A stretch of 64,000 nt of DNA, taken from Microcoleus sp. bin38.metabat.b11b12b14.051. GTDB lineage: Bacteria > Cyanobacteriota > Cyanobacteriia > Cyanobacteriales > Microcoleaceae. Below are positions 28,994 through 38,326 of the stretch, in pieces. Position 1 is the stretch's first letter. The number at the start of each line of letters is the position of its first letter. The translations under genes were made by a program, and so were the position numbers. The DNA lies in assembly GCF_013299165.1 (NCBI RefSeq), contig NZ_JAAFKD010000008.1:164250-228249 (forward strand), given 5' to 3'. The notes under the pieces were generated by a model. That model did no database searches and was not told the origin of the DNA. It saw only the letters and a list, made by a program, of their open reading frames with translations.

Positions 28994-30328
28994 ATGCTGG
29001 ATTTATTGAGCTCAGGAATCATGTCTCTGTGGCTGGACATCGCTGGGGTACGCAGTGCGGCCCCCAATGCCGTGTCGCTACTGGCTTGGCGGGGAGGGAT
29101 ACCCGGGCTAGTGGTGGCCGAAGAGCTGGCTTTTGGGAAAGTAGATGCGGCAAATTCCGACTTACCGACATCCGCGGCGGTGGAGGAATATTTAAAAGAT
29201 TTGAAGGCGAAGCACCTGATCGAGGGGAATCAGGGAGTTTGGGTGCAAGCCGGAATGGTGCCGCTGGTAAGTCAGCAAGGGACGGTTTTGATGCCGGGGG
29301 CTTCGCTGACTAAGATTGCGACTTCCCTAGCGTCGCTGGAAACTTGGGGCGCGGATTATCAGTTTGAAACTCGGTTCCGGGGAACGGGCCCGATTAGGAA
29401 TGGGGTATTGCAGGGGGATTTGGTGGTCAGCGGCGGCGGCGATCCGCTGTTTGTTTGGGAGGAGGCGATCGCCGTGGGTAATGCTCTCAATCAAATGGGT
29501 ATCGATCGCGTGGCGGGCAATTTGGTCGTAACCGGCAATTTCCGCATGAATTACCTGTCAGATCCGGCGGCCGCGGGGGAGAGTCTGCGGCAGGCTCTCG
29601 ATGGTCGCAGTTGGCCGCAAGACGTGCTCTCAATGTATTCTAAGATGGCTCCGGGCACCAAAAAGCCGCAAGTAACGGTGTCCGGGAGCGTGATTGCTGA
29701 AAAATTTGTGAATGCAGGGCATTTGCTACTGAAGCGCCGATCGCTCCCTTTACCCGAAATTCTCAAGTACATGAATGTCCATAGCGATAATGACATTGCC
29801 CAAATACTGGCGGACAATTTGGGCGGGCATAAAATAGTTCAGCAGCAAGCGACTTGGGCGGCGGGGGTGCCGGCGGCGGAACTTCAATTAACTAACGGTT
29901 CGGGATTGGGAGTGTCCAATCGAATGTCTCCGAGGGCTGCTTGCGGGATGATGCAGGCGATCGCGCGCAACCTTCAAACTACGGGGCTGACGGTTGCTGA
30001 CTTGTTTCCAGTGTCCGGGCGCGATAAAGGAACTGTGGAACACCGGCACATTCCCCCGTCGGCTGTGGTGAAAACTGGTACTTTGGACACGGTGATTGCT
30101 TTGGCTGGAGCGATACCGACGCGCGATCGGGGTTTAGTTTGGTTTGCAATTATTAATCGCGGCACCGATTGGGATTCCTTGAGAGCCCAGCAAGATATAT
30201 TTCTGCAAAAATTGGTACAGCAGTGGGGAACTGCACCGGCCGTGCCCTTAGCAATTACACCGCACATTGATGGCACTAAACCTGCTTTGGGGGCAGCAAA
30301 TCGCAGCGATATTTTGCTGGGAGGTTAA
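28994..30328 (+). CDS. dacB: D-alanyl-D-alanine carboxypeptidase, PBP4/DacB type
   Basis: A class C penicillin-binding protein that trims peptidoglycan stem peptides. The 444-residue protein shows the three active-site motifs in order: SxxK in GASLTKIATS (about 100), SxN as HSDNDIAQ (about 270) and KTG in VVKTGTLDTVIALAGAI (about 357). The N-terminal 35 residues are hydrophobic and may be a poor signal or anchor. A Shine-Dalgarno-like GGAG lies 8-9 bases before ATG 28994. It stands alone between repeat-rich gaps. Confidence 0.9.
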   Translation: MLDLLSSGIMSLWLDIAGVRSAAPNAVSLLAWRGGIPGLVVAEELAFGKVDAANSDLPTSAAVEEYLKDLKAKHLIEGNQGVWVQAGMVPLVSQQGTVLMPGASLTKIATSLASLETWGADYQFETRFRGTGPIRNGVLQGDLVVSGGGDPLFVWEEAIAVGNALNQMGIDRVAGNLVVTGNFRMNYLSDPAAAGESLRQALDGRSWPQDVLSMYSKMAPGTKKPQVTVSGSVIAEKFVNAGHLLLKRRSLPLPEILKYMNVHSDNDIAQILADNLGGHKIVQQQATWAAGVPAAELQLTNGSGLGVSNRMSPRAACGMMQAIARNLQTTGLTVADLFPVSGRDKGTVEHRHIPPSAVVKTGTLDTVIALAGAIPTRDRGLVWFAIINRGTDWDSLRAQQDIFLQKLVQQWGTAPAVPLAITPHIDGTKPALGAANRSDILLGG

Positions 30329-30409
30329 GAAATAGGGGTTGAGTTGGAGTTGGTATCGAGACGACCGACATAATAGCTTACAATTGATACAGGACTATTC
30401 TGCAAGAAG

Positions 30410-30694
30410 ATGATCAAACTGCGATTAAAGAGATACGGGAAAAAACGTGAGACCAGCTACCGGATTGTAGCGATGAACAGCTCCACCCGCCGCGACGGCC
30501 GTCCCCTAGAAGAGCTCGGCTTCTACAACCCCAGAAATAACGAAACCAGGCTGGATGTTCCAGCGATTGTCAAGCGCCTCCAAGAAGGCGCTCAGCCAAC
30601 TGACACCGTGCGTGACATCCTGAGAAAAGCCAATGTATTTGAACAAGTCAGAGCCGGAGCCAACGTTGAATCCAGCACAGCAGCAGTCAGCTAG
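30410..30694 (+). CDS. rpsP: 30S ribosomal protein S16
   Basis: A structural protein of the small ribosomal subunit. The N-terminus [20 protein letters not shown] and [14 protein letters not shown] are diagnostic. The 94-residue length is slightly above the bacterial norm owing to a variable tail. It heads the usual cyanobacterial series rpsP-khpA-phoH; the next gene starts at or before its stop codon. Confidence 0.98.
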   Translation: MIKLRLKRYGKKRETSYRIVAMNSSTRRDGRPLEELGFYNPRNNETRLDVPAIVKRLQEGAQPTDTVRDILRKANVFEQVRAGANVESSTAAVS

Positions 30695-31157
30695 TCCCAA
30701 TTACGCTGGACTGGTTAAGTTTTTAATTGGGCCTTTTTTAGAGACCCCAGGCTCTTTGCGGGTCGATTGCGAACTGCACCCGCGCCAATCCCGGGTCTGG
30801 GTTCGGCTCGCTTTTGAAGATCCCGACAAAGGGCGGGTTTACGGTAGGGGCGGACGCAATATTCAGGCAATTAGAACTACCCTCGAAGCGGTGGCGCAAA
30901 CGGCGGGTCAGTCGCTTTACTTAGATATATACGATGGTGAAGCGGGCGATCGCGGCTCCGGTCAACCAAGGGGCGATCGCGATCGCGGTCTCGATCGAGA
31001 CCGCCAAGACCGCGGTACGCGCGAGCCGCGAGGCGATTTCCGACCCCGGACGCCGCCTCCGTCGCCGAGTCCCTTAGCTAGCAGAACTCCCAGAGAACAA
31101 CCTCGCCGTACTAACACACCTACGTTTAGAACGAGCAGAAATACTCCTGGTTATTAA
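30633..31157 (+). CDS. khpA: KH-domain RNA-binding protein with Arg/Gly-rich tail
   Basis: A single KH domain (about residues 25-100 of the longest frame) with the GxxG loop [16 protein letters not shown], preceded by [13 protein letters not shown]. The second half is a low-complexity Arg/Asp/Gly then Pro/Ser tail ([14 protein letters not shown]), partly encoded by repeated GCGATCGC-like hexamers (GATCGC). KhpA-type proteins bind RNA globally. The start is uncertain: ATG 30633 overlaps rpsP by 62 bases, and a TTG at 30666 would overlap less. Translational coupling to rpsP is likely either way. Confidence 0.88.
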   Translation: MYLNKSEPEPTLNPAQQQSASPNYAGLVKFLIGPFLETPGSLRVDCELHPRQSRVWVRLAFEDPDKGRVYGRGGRNIQAIRTTLEAVAQTAGQSLYLDIYDGEAGDRGSGQPRGDRDRGLDRDRQDRGTREPRGDFRPRTPPPSPSPLASRTPREQPRRTNTPTFRTSRNTPGY

Positions 31158-31414
31158 CTGCTGAACTCAGCAACAATTTTAGATTTTAGATTGCCTGTTG
31201 TATACTTTGTATTACAAACCACGTTTGATTTGAGAAAAGTTGATTTTGCGATCGGACACAAATGTAAAATTAAAAAGCTCAAATCTCAGCGGAATGAGGT
31301 AAATCTAAAATCTAAAATCTCAAACCTAAAATCTAAAATCTAAAGTTGCCTGACTGCATCAAAGGGAGATTTAATTTGTGCCCCAAGCACCAAATTCATT
31401 TGCGATTTAAACAT
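31158..31414. other. Spacer with AATCTAA heptamers before a terminator
   Basis: Holds AATCTAA/TAAAATC arrays (about 31300-31345) and no coding frame. A small RNA ending in the following terminator is possible but not demonstrable. Confidence 0.6.
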
Positions 31415-31462
31415 AAAAGACGCCTGAGATACTAGGTAAAAGCTAGTACGAGGCGTCTTTTT
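31415..31462 (+). terminator. Rho-independent terminator
   Basis: AAAAGACGCCT...AGGCGTCTTTTT with an inner ACTAG/CTAGT stem, followed by a T-run. It probably ends the rpsP-khpA transcript or a short RNA, ahead of phoH. Confidence 0.85.
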
Positions 31463-31655
31463 GTTCGGAAAACAAAGCTAATTTAAAGAGATTTCTTGCA
31501 TAAATCTTTGATTAGTATCTAAACCGCAGATTTGAGGCAAATACAACCGACGGTGCAACCCAGATAATTTCCAGAAGGGCGAAGTTGGGAATGCAATGCA
31601 AGTCTAGGGTTAAGTGTTAACTTTTAATTGCTTACTTGGAGGAGCTCATGCTGGC

Positions 31656-32609
31656 ATGACTGAAAAACTAACAATAGAGTTACCGAACACTCAAAGCGCC
31701 ATGTCGCTGGCAGGTAATCAAGAAGAAAACCTGAAAATTATTTCTAAGCAAACCGGCGCTAACCTGGTAATGCGAGGTCAAGAACTGCTAATTTCTGGCA
31801 CAAAAACTCAAGTAGAATTGTGTCATAAATTAGTGCGATCGCTCTCCGACTATTGGAAATCCGGCAAAACCATCACCGGAGTAGAAATCCAGACAGCGCG
31901 CTACGCACTGGATACAAACCGCCAAGGCGATTTGCAAGACTTGCAGCGAGACGTACTCGCCAAAACCCGCCGCGGCGAAGAAATTAGAGCTAAAACCTTC
32001 AAACAGCGCCAGTACGTCCAAGCAGTACGCACCCACGACTTGACATTTTGCATCGGCCCCGCTGGTACTGGCAAAACATTTCTAGCAGCTATTTTAGCCG
32101 TGCAAGCGCTGCTAAGCAAACAGTACGAACGGCTAATTTTAACCAGGCCAGCCGTAGAAGCTGGTGAAAAATTAGGATTTTTGCCAGGAGATTTGCAGCA
32201 AAAAGTCGATCCATATTTGCGCCCGCTTTACGACGCCCTCCAAGAAATCATCGACCCCGAAAAAATGGCTGATTTAATGGAAAGAGGCTTAATCGAAGTA
32301 GCTCCTTTAGCTTATATGCGAGGGCGCACTCTCAGCAATGCTTTCGTAATTTTGGACGAAGCTCAAAATACAACGCCTGCTCAGATGAAAATGGTGTTGA
32401 CTCGTCTGGGCTTTCGATCGAAAATGGTAGTGACGGGCGATATTACTCAAACAGATTTAGCACCAAACCAACAGTCGGGATTGTCAGTCGCCCAAAAAAT
32501 TCTCGGCAACGTTGAGGGCATTGCTTTCTGCGAATTCAATCAGTCGGATGTTGTCAGACACCCGTTAGTACAGCGGATTGTTGCGGCTTACGAACTACAC
32601 GAAAAATAG
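31656..32609 (+). CDS. phoH: PhoH family ATPase
   Basis: A 317-residue PhoH/YlaK-type P-loop protein. The N-terminal KH-like section (ELPNTQSAMSLAGNQEENLK) precedes a helicase-like ATPase with Walker A GPAGTGKTFLA, LTRPAVEAGEKLGFLPGDL, Walker B FVILDEAQNTT and the VVTGDITQTDL sensor motif. Such proteins are linked to RNA metabolism and phosphate stress. ATG 31656 is preferred over GTG 31614, since GGAGGAG lies 10 bases upstream and homologues start at that point. It follows rpsP-khpA after a terminator. Confidence 0.95.
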   Translation: MTEKLTIELPNTQSAMSLAGNQEENLKIISKQTGANLVMRGQELLISGTKTQVELCHKLVRSLSDYWKSGKTITGVEIQTARYALDTNRQGDLQDLQRDVLAKTRRGEEIRAKTFKQRQYVQAVRTHDLTFCIGPAGTGKTFLAAILAVQALLSKQYERLILTRPAVEAGEKLGFLPGDLQQKVDPYLRPLYDALQEIIDPEKMADLMERGLIEVAPLAYMRGRTLSNAFVILDEAQNTTPAQMKMVLTRLGFRSKMVVTGDITQTDLAPNQQSGLSVAQKILGNVEGIAFCEFNQSDVVRHPLVQRIVAAYELHEK

Positions 32610-32683
32610 TCATCAGTCAGTTGACAGTTGACAGTTGACATTTGTCATTAGAAGCAATGCCCTGTTTCGCCTGTTTGGCCAAT

Positions 32684-32733
32684 CCGATGCCCGATGCCCG
32701 ATGCCCGATGCCCGATGCCCGATGCCCGATTCC
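32684..32733. repeat. (ATGCCCG)n heptamer array
   Basis: About six copies of the 7-base unit ATGCCCG sit upstream of the heme-carrier-like gene. They create a false in-frame ATG extension (MPDARCPMPD), which was rejected as coding. Confidence 0.85.
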
Positions 32734-32753
32734 CAATTACCGATTCCCAAATT

Positions 32754-33158
32754 ATGCCTAATCTGAAAGAATTCTTAGAAGCTTGCGAAAAATTGGGGAC
32801 GCTGCGTTTAATCGTGACTAGCAGCGCCGCTGTGCTCGAAGTGCGCGGTTCAATTCACAAGCTGTTTTATGCAGAGTTACCCAAGGGGAAATATGCAAAT
32901 ATGCACGCCGAAATATTTGAATTTCACCTGAACATGGACAAAATCAAACAGGTGAAATTCGAGACTGGCGAGGCAAAAAGAGGCAATTTTACTACCTATG
33001 CAATTCGTTTTCTGGACGAACAAAACGATCCTGCTTTGAGCGCATTTTTGCAGTGGGGGAAACCGGGAGAATACGAACCGGGACAGGTGGAAAATTGGCA
33101 CGAATTAAAGGAAAAATACGGGGAGGTTTGGCAACCTGAACCCGTGGAGACGATTTAA
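32754..33158 (+). CDS. ChuX/HutX-like heme carrier domain protein
   Basis: A 134-residue soluble protein. The pattern FHLNMDKIKQVKFETGEA, followed by TYAIRFLDEQNDPALSAFLQ and WGKPGEYEPGQVENWHELKEK, matches cyanobacterial proteins annotated as ChuX/HutX-type heme-like carriers. In that family the split-barrel fold binds heme in the cytosol. The identification is from memory of the family pattern and heme ligands cannot be fixed. ATG 32754 was chosen because upstream in-frame codons are only a heptamer repeat. Confidence 0.55.
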   Translation: MPNLKEFLEACEKLGTLRLIVTSSAAVLEVRGSIHKLFYAELPKGKYANMHAEIFEFHLNMDKIKQVKFETGEAKRGNFTTYAIRFLDEQNDPALSAFLQWGKPGEYEPGQVENWHELKEKYGEVWQPEPVETI

Positions 33159-33159
33159 A

Positions 33160-33540
33160 GCTAACCAACAATAAACAAGGTTTGTAGTGAGGACTTTAGT
33201 CCGCAAAAAGAAGGAATGGCATTCCTCACTTTCAAGCTAACCAACAATAAAAAAGGTTCGTAGTGAGGACTTCAGTCCGCAAAAAGAAGGAATGGCATTC
33301 CTCACTTTCAAGCTAACCAACAATAAAAAAGGTTCGTAGTGAGGACTTTAGTCCGCATCAAGAAGGAATGGCATTCCTCACTTTAAAGCTAACCAACAAT
33401 AAAAAAGGTTTGTAGTGAGGACTTCAGTCCGCAAAAAGAAGGAATGGCATTCCTCACTTTAAAGCTAACCAACAATAAAAAAGGTTTGTAGTGAGGACTT
33501 TAGTCCGCATCAAGAAGGACTAAAGTCCTCACTACGAACC
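33160..33540. repeat. Five-unit 76-bp tandem array carrying family A half-palindromes
   Basis: Units start at 33160, 33236, 33312, 33388 and 33464, exactly 76 bases apart. Each reads GCTAACCAACAATAAA..GG, then the family A left arm (GTAGTGAGGACTTTAGTCC or GGACTTCAGTCC). The first four then have GGAATGGCATTCCTCACTT, a small palindrome that replaces the true right arm. Only the last unit has the full right arm (GGACTAAAGTCCTCACTAC). The array arose by tandem amplification of a broken copy. It is not a CRISPR. Confidence 0.9.
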
Positions 33541-33584
33541 AATTGGAGATAAAGAGCAAGTTAGCTGTTTAAATGTAATTTGAT

Positions 33585-34364
33585 ATGAAGGGAATTTGGG
33601 GTTTTTGTCTGGTTTTGCTGGTATTGCTGTGGGGTGGCGGTGCGAGAGCCGGGGTTTTGGCCGATCGCATTTCGAGTTTTCCCAATTGGGATAGCAAGCC
33701 TGCTATCGCTGTAGCTAAGGGAGATTTGGTGTATCCAGACTGGATGGGCGGCAATTGGAATGTTGCGAGCACTTTGGTGGATTTAGCCGCGCCTTTAGCC
33801 CCAAAAATTGTCACGCCTGGGTTTGAAAAAAATCGCCAGTATTTGCAGCAGCCCGTATTATTTCAAGTCAGATTTCAACCGGAAATCAATACTGGTCTTT
33901 TTTCTAATTATAGATCTCAGCTAGCTCAGAAGATTGTGGGCGATCGCGCTTTTAACGGTTTGAACATCGCCAAAGCTTATTTGGGCGAGGGTGGCGTACT
34001 TTCGGTGAAAGTCGATCCCAGCAATCCCAACCGCCAGATTACCATACTCAAAGGCGATCGGCAACTAATCTCGATTGTTACCAGTCGCGGCACTGAAACC
34101 CCGAATCCTCTGGAGTTTATATCTACAGAGATTTCACAGCAGGTGTTTCGGGGAGAGACTGATATTTATTTAAACGAAGTGGAAACAACCACAGCTTATC
34201 GAGTCGTTGGAAGCGGGGAAAAGGGATCTTCTGCGAGTAAAAAAATTGAGGCGGATCAGGTGACAGCGATTTATTTGTCGCCGCAAGACCCGGATTATTT
34301 TGCTGCGGCGGGGCATCCTGTGGCTTTGTACCGATATCGCTTGGAGTTGTTGCCTGCAGAATAA
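33585..34364 (+). CDS. Conserved exported (probably lumenal) protein of unknown function
   Basis: A 259-residue protein with a clear signal peptide (GFCLVLLVLLWGGGARAGVLA, cut near ARA). The mature part is a mixed alpha/beta domain with NWNVASTLVDLAAPLAP, PVLFQVRFQPE and a late YRYRLELLPAE strand. It resembles a cyanobacterial/plastid lumen family (DUF6816-like), a recollection, not a checked match. No catalytic motif is seen. It lies between a repeat array and the convergent fabF. Confidence 0.65.
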   Translation: MKGIWGFCLVLLVLLWGGGARAGVLADRISSFPNWDSKPAIAVAKGDLVYPDWMGGNWNVASTLVDLAAPLAPKIVTPGFEKNRQYLQQPVLFQVRFQPEINTGLFSNYRSQLAQKIVGDRAFNGLNIAKAYLGEGGVLSVKVDPSNPNRQITILKGDRQLISIVTSRGTETPNPLEFISTEISQQVFRGETDIYLNEVETTTAYRVVGSGEKGSSASKKIEADQVTAIYLSPQDPDYFAAAGHPVALYRYRLELLPAE

Positions 34365-34465
34365 GCTAATTGGTGGTATGACAATACCCCTGATTTGCAG
34401 TATTTGCTCAGCAGTAATCTCATTCATCTCCCGGCAATTATGGCAAATTTATCACTTGCGTGCGG

Positions 34466-34545
34466 GTGTCCTGAAACCGGGTTTTTGCACGAAAATTATT
34501 GGCTGTAGCCCGCAATTCTGGTAAAAAACCCGGTTTCTTCGTCGC
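34466..34545. repeat. Inverted repeat GAAACCGGGTTTTT / AAAAACCCGGTTTC
   Basis: GAAACCGGGTTTTT at about 34472 and AAAAACCCGGTTTC at about 34530 enclose about 45 bases. The same core recurs near 36391-36452. Confidence 0.8.
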
Positions 34546-34583
34546 AGTGCGGCTTATCCCACATTCACCTAAAAAAAAATAGA

Positions 34584-34607
34584 AGGTGAAAAATTAATTT
34601 TTCACCT
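34584..34607. terminator. Bidirectional terminator between convergent genes
   Basis: The perfect palindrome AGGTGAAAAATTA/TAATTTTTCACCT, with an A-run on its left side, lies 27 bases from the fabF stop. Confidence 0.7.
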
Positions 34608-34634
34608 CCTAACTTGCTATTTTCAGATTTGCCG

Positions 34635-35888
34635 TTACCGAACAAACTTCTTGAATGCCAGTGTGACGTTGTGGCCGCCAAATCCAAAGGAATTCGACAG
34701 CGCCACATCAACTTTTAGATCGCGACTGGTATGCGGTACATAGTCTAAATCGCACTCAGGATCGGGATTTTCTAGATTGATTGTCGGCGGGACTTTATCG
34801 TTGGCGATCGCCATTACCGTCGCCACCGCCTCAATTCCCCCAGAACCACCCAACAGGTGGCCAGTCATTGATTTGGTAGAACTAATTGCTACTTTGTAAG
34901 CGCGATCGCCCAAAACCTTTTTAATCGCCTTCGTTTCCGTAGAATCGTTGGGAAGCGTACTCGTGCCGTGAGCGTTGATATAACTCACCATATCCGGCGT
35001 TAAACCGCCATCCTTGAGCGCTAAAGCGATCGCCCGTGAGGCACCTTCGCCGCCCGGTACTGGGGATGTCATGTGATACGCATCGCAGGTTAAACCGTAG
35101 CCGACGATTTCTGCGTAAATTCTGGCGCCTCGCGCTAAAGCGTGTTCCATTTCTTCTAAAAGCAGAATCCCAGCACCTTCGCCGACGACAAAACCATCGC
35201 GATCGCGATCGAACGGACGGCAAGCATGAGTCGGGTCATCGTTGCGAGTCGAAAGCGCCCTCGCCGCAGCAAAACCCGCCACGCACAAAGGAGTTACCGC
35301 CGCTTCCGTACCACCGCAAATCATGGCTTGCGCGTAACCGCCCTGAATCATGCGAAACGCATCGCCCACTGCATTCGAGCCAGCCGCGCAGGCCGTGACG
35401 GTGCAAGAGTTTGGCCCTTTAGCGCCCGTTTGAATCGCCGTCAGGCCCGCGGCCATATTCGCAATCATCATGGGAATCATAAACGGGGTGCATCGATCGG
35501 GGCCGCGAGTCAGATAAATTTCTTGCTGGTCTTCCAAAACCTTCAGGCCGCCAATGCCGGTGCCAAGAATGACACCCACCTGTTCTGCGTTCAGGTCGTT
35601 AATCTCAAACTTCGCATCAGCCAGAGCTTGTTTGCTCGCTGATACCCCAAATTGAGCAAAGCGATCCATCCGCTTTGCTTCCTTGCGCTCTAAATACTCG
35701 TGAGGGTCGTAACCCTTCACCTCTCCAGCAATCCGGCAGTCGTGCCGCGACGCATCGAACAAGGTGATCGGGCCGATGCCATTCTTCCCGGCCAGCAAAC
35801 CGTCCCAATATTCAGACAAGGTATTGCCGATCGGTGTAATCGCGCCGAGACCCGTGATAACAACGCGCTTACGCTCTAAATTTGTCAT
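34635..35888 (-). CDS. fabF: 3-Oxoacyl-ACP synthase II
   Basis: Elongation condensing enzyme (KAS II) of fatty acid synthesis, 417 residues. The active-site Cys is in NSCTVTACAAGSNAVGDAF, the two His in YINAHGTSTLPNDSTE and KSMTGHLLGGSGGIEAV, and the C-terminal gatekeeper motif is NSFGFGGHNVTL. It lies 97 bases downstream of acpP in the common acpP-fabF order. Confidence 0.97.
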   Translation of the reverse strand: MTNLERKRVVITGLGAITPIGNTLSEYWDGLLAGKNGIGPITLFDASRHDCRIAGEVKGYDPHEYLERKEAKRMDRFAQFGVSASKQALADAKFEINDLNAEQVGVILGTGIGGLKVLEDQQEIYLTRGPDRCTPFMIPMMIANMAAGLTAIQTGAKGPNSCTVTACAAGSNAVGDAFRMIQGGYAQAMICGGTEAAVTPLCVAGFAAARALSTRNDDPTHACRPFDRDRDGFVVGEGAGILLLEEMEHALARGARIYAEIVGYGLTCDAYHMTSPVPGGEGASRAIALALKDGGLTPDMVSYINAHGTSTLPNDSTETKAIKKVLGDRAYKVAISSTKSMTGHLLGGSGGIEAVATVMAIANDKVPPTINLENPDPECDLDYVPHTSRDLKVDVALSNSFGFGGHNVTLAFKKFVR

Positions 35889-35985
35889 GATTTCAGTTTC
35901 AAAAAATTAAACACCCAGAACGCAGAACAAAAGAGGAGTTGTTAGTTTTTTAACTTCTCTCCTCTTAGGGGAAAAGACAGGTATT

Positions 35986-36240
35986 TTATGCTTTTGGAGC
36001 TGCAAGTTTGCTGCTGATGAAATCTACAGAAGCTTGAACCGTGGTAATTGCTTCGGCTGCTTCGTCGGGAATTTCAATATCAAACTCTTCTTCCAAGGCC
36101 ATGACCAGCTCTACTGTATCTAAGGAGTCTGCTCCTAAATCGCTAGCAAAGTTGGCTTCGGGCTTGACTTCGCTCGGATCGACTTCGAGTTGATCTGCCA
36201 CGATTTTCTTGACTCTAGTAAAAATGTCGTCTTGACTCAT
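35986..36240 (-). CDS. acpP: Acyl carrier protein
   Basis: An 84-residue acidic protein that carries acyl chains on a phosphopantetheine attached to the Ser of [18 protein letters not shown]. The typical opening ([14 protein letters not shown]) and helix III are complete. It precedes fabF and is presumably cotranscribed. Confidence 0.97.
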   Translation of the reverse strand: MSQDDIFTRVKKIVADQLEVDPSEVKPEANFASDLGADSLDTVELVMALEEEFDIEIPDEAAEAITTVQASVDFISSKLAAPKA

Positions 36241-36779
36241 AACATCCTGTCCTCATTGGTTGCTGCGTATCTAATCTTATCCGAAAGGGGGATCTTCGGG
36301 AGAAAGGCTTGCCGCTTTTCTGACTGACCCTCTGTGTAGCGAGTGGGCCGTCGGCATTGGTGGCAAATTCAGGACTGTTACGACTCCTCGAAACCGGGTT
36401 TTTCACCGAATCTGCGGTCTACAACGAAGTATTTTTCTCCGTCAAACCCGGTTTATGGGCCCAAAATCGTTTTTTTGGTCTTAGGTTCATCCGTCGCAAA
36501 CAGCCCCTGGAACTCATCCAACCAGTTCTATATGATCGGTGTGCATGGGCCTTATGCCAGCCATGTCAAGGTGCTACCGACATATTTACGCGATCCTAGC
36601 TGTTGGCGATCGATAATAAACAAGATTTATTGTTGATCGGGATTGAAAACAATCAGATTGAACGATCGTCTGAAACGAAATTTCAACCGTTTGAAGGCTT
36701 TCTTCACCACCTTGACAGGGCTAGCCTTGTTATGAATTCGCTGATTAATGAGTTGCCATTGCAGCATCCAAGCGAAGTG
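36241..36779. other. Intergenic debris between acpP and the accessory operon
   Basis: Contains a degenerate GAAACCGGGTTTTTC...AAACCCGGTTT repeat (about 36390-36455). No intact gene is seen. Confidence 0.55.
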
Positions 36780-36965
36780 CGATCGTCTCATCTTTTTCTA
36801 ATCTCATCTTCCAACGCTTGCTTCTTTTTTTCTTTGCTAGCATGGGCTGAAGGTCTTGCCTTTTGGGAACCGACTGATTCTAATTCCTCTTTCTTTACAC
36901 CAAGCTCGGTTTTCCGTTGTATGCACCAATATCTTTTGTCCATCTGTTCGAGGGCGTTGTTAGAT
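36780..36965 (-). pseudogene. Relic of an IS5-type transposase C-terminal region
   Basis: On the minus strand, short shifted frames read RAWCKERGIRIS, then KKK(K/R)QALEDEIRKR, a succession found near the C-terminus of IS5-like transposases. Frameshifts break it, and no ends or inverted repeats could be placed. This is a weak call from pattern alone. Confidence 0.35.
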
Positions 36966-36972
36966 ATCGCCG

Positions 36973-38268
36973 CTATTCACGTGATGTTGATCTACACGCT
37001 GGGATTCTAATTTCCCAACCAGTTTCTATGGAATCTGGATTATTGGTCAGAGAAGGATACTTATCACTGTTTACTGACGCAATTTCTTGTGCTGAAGTAT
37101 TGAAACGAGCAGCAATTTTACTTAGAGTATCACCTCGCTGAATTTTATACAAAGTATCTAGTTTACTAAGTGATTGTCTTACCTTCCAGGCATTGACTAG
37201 ATCGCCTTGTGAACGATAAATTTTCTCTGCCATATTATAATCTTTGACAGCCTCTACCTGATTGCCAAATAAGTAGCATTGAAGGTCTCCTCGACTATAG
37301 TAAGTAGGAGCATACTGCTGATTTAATTCATATGCTTTTTGATATTCTGCCAGCGCAGCTTCTTTATCATTTTTTATTCGATAAACATCACCACGTCCTA
37401 CATAAGCAGGTGCATATTTAGGCTCTTTCTGACGTGCATTGTTGAATTCCATGAAAGCTTTATCAATATCTCCAATTACAAGATATACCCTACCTTTACC
37501 AACATATGCAGGTGTATAAGAACTGTTAAAATCTAAAGCTCTCTTAAAATCTTCAAATGCTAAATTATATTCTTCAATATTAAAAAAAGCATTAGCTCGA
37601 TTTATCAGGAACTCTACATCTCCTGGTTTTTGATTAATTTTTTCTGTGAGATCAGAGATTATTTGCTTGTTTTGATATTCAATAAACTTAAAACTGTTAT
37701 CCCAGTGCGATGCTCGATTTGGGTAAGTGCAAGTTAAAGCAGAAGGTTGCCACTGACCAGTCATACTCCAATGTTCAAAGGAACACCAAGTCTCAATACT
37801 TTTATCAACTAGAGAGGCTACTCCCGGTGAAAAATCCAGCCAAGGGCGGATAAACCAAAATGGTAAAGTAATTAATGGTGTCAAATATAGGCTTTTTTTA
37901 CCTAAGATCCATTTCCGTTGAAAGGCAATTTTTTCAAGACTTTGACAGGCTTCTTTTGTTTGCTCAATAACTCTTAGTAGTCCTTGAAGAATTTTCTCTA
38001 TTTCCTGTAAAGAATCAGCAATACCATCACCAGAATTGTGTAAAAAAGGTTCAATCTTGTAGGAGAACCAAAATAGTCCAGCAACAATTCCATATGCTAG
38101 TAAGAATATAAGCTGTAAAGCTCTGGCAATTAGCCAAGGAACCAAGCGTAATAATAAAAGTGGCAAGAAAAACATGAGAAGGGTTATAGTGACAAGTGCT
38201 TGCCACGGCATAGGCAAGTAGATTAGCCCCCCCCAAATGCTCCGCAAGATTAGGTGTAACAAGCTCAT
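36973..38268 (-). CDS. Membrane TPR protein with C-terminal LysM (operon gene 4)
   Basis: A 431-residue protein. Two to three membrane spans lie at about 15-90 (LVTITLLMFFLPLLLLRLVP, LIFLLAYGIVAGLFWFSY) and a possible fourth at about 130-145. Four to five TPRs occupy about 215-345 (EYNLAFEDFKRALDFNSSYTPAYVGKG, DIDKAFMEFNNARQKEPKYAPAYVGRG, DKEAALAEYQKAYELNQQYAPTYYSRG). A LysM-like module closes it (YKIQRGDTLSKIAARFNTSAQ). LysM normally binds glycan, but here it may be on either side of the membrane. It is last in the four-gene minus-strand unit, 58 bases after gene 3. No function is assigned. Confidence 0.75.
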   Translation of the reverse strand: MSLLHLILRSIWGGLIYLPMPWQALVTITLLMFFLPLLLLRLVPWLIARALQLIFLLAYGIVAGLFWFSYKIEPFLHNSGDGIADSLQEIEKILQGLLRVIEQTKEACQSLEKIAFQRKWILGKKSLYLTPLITLPFWFIRPWLDFSPGVASLVDKSIETWCSFEHWSMTGQWQPSALTCTYPNRASHWDNSFKFIEYQNKQIISDLTEKINQKPGDVEFLINRANAFFNIEEYNLAFEDFKRALDFNSSYTPAYVGKGRVYLVIGDIDKAFMEFNNARQKEPKYAPAYVGRGDVYRIKNDKEAALAEYQKAYELNQQYAPTYYSRGDLQCYLFGNQVEAVKDYNMAEKIYRSQGDLVNAWKVRQSLSKLDTLYKIQRGDTLSKIAARFNTSAQEIASVNSDKYPSLTNNPDSIETGWEIRIPACRSTSRE

Positions 38269-38326
38269 TACTCTAAAACCTAACTTTCTCTACATTTACA
38301 ATTCATAGAAACTTATAACAGGTGTT

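Noticed and set aside
32694..32753. N-terminal extension of the heme-carrier-like protein
   Set aside because: The extension is translated from an (ATGCCCG) heptamer array; the conserved protein starts at ATG 32754.
33160..33540. CRISPR-like regular array
   Set aside because: Period 76 with nearly identical whole units; there are no variable spacers and no cas genes nearby.
36603..37010. 135-residue plus-strand open frame
   Set aside because: It is antisense to the transposase relic and to the TPR-LysM gene end, with no recognisable protein features.
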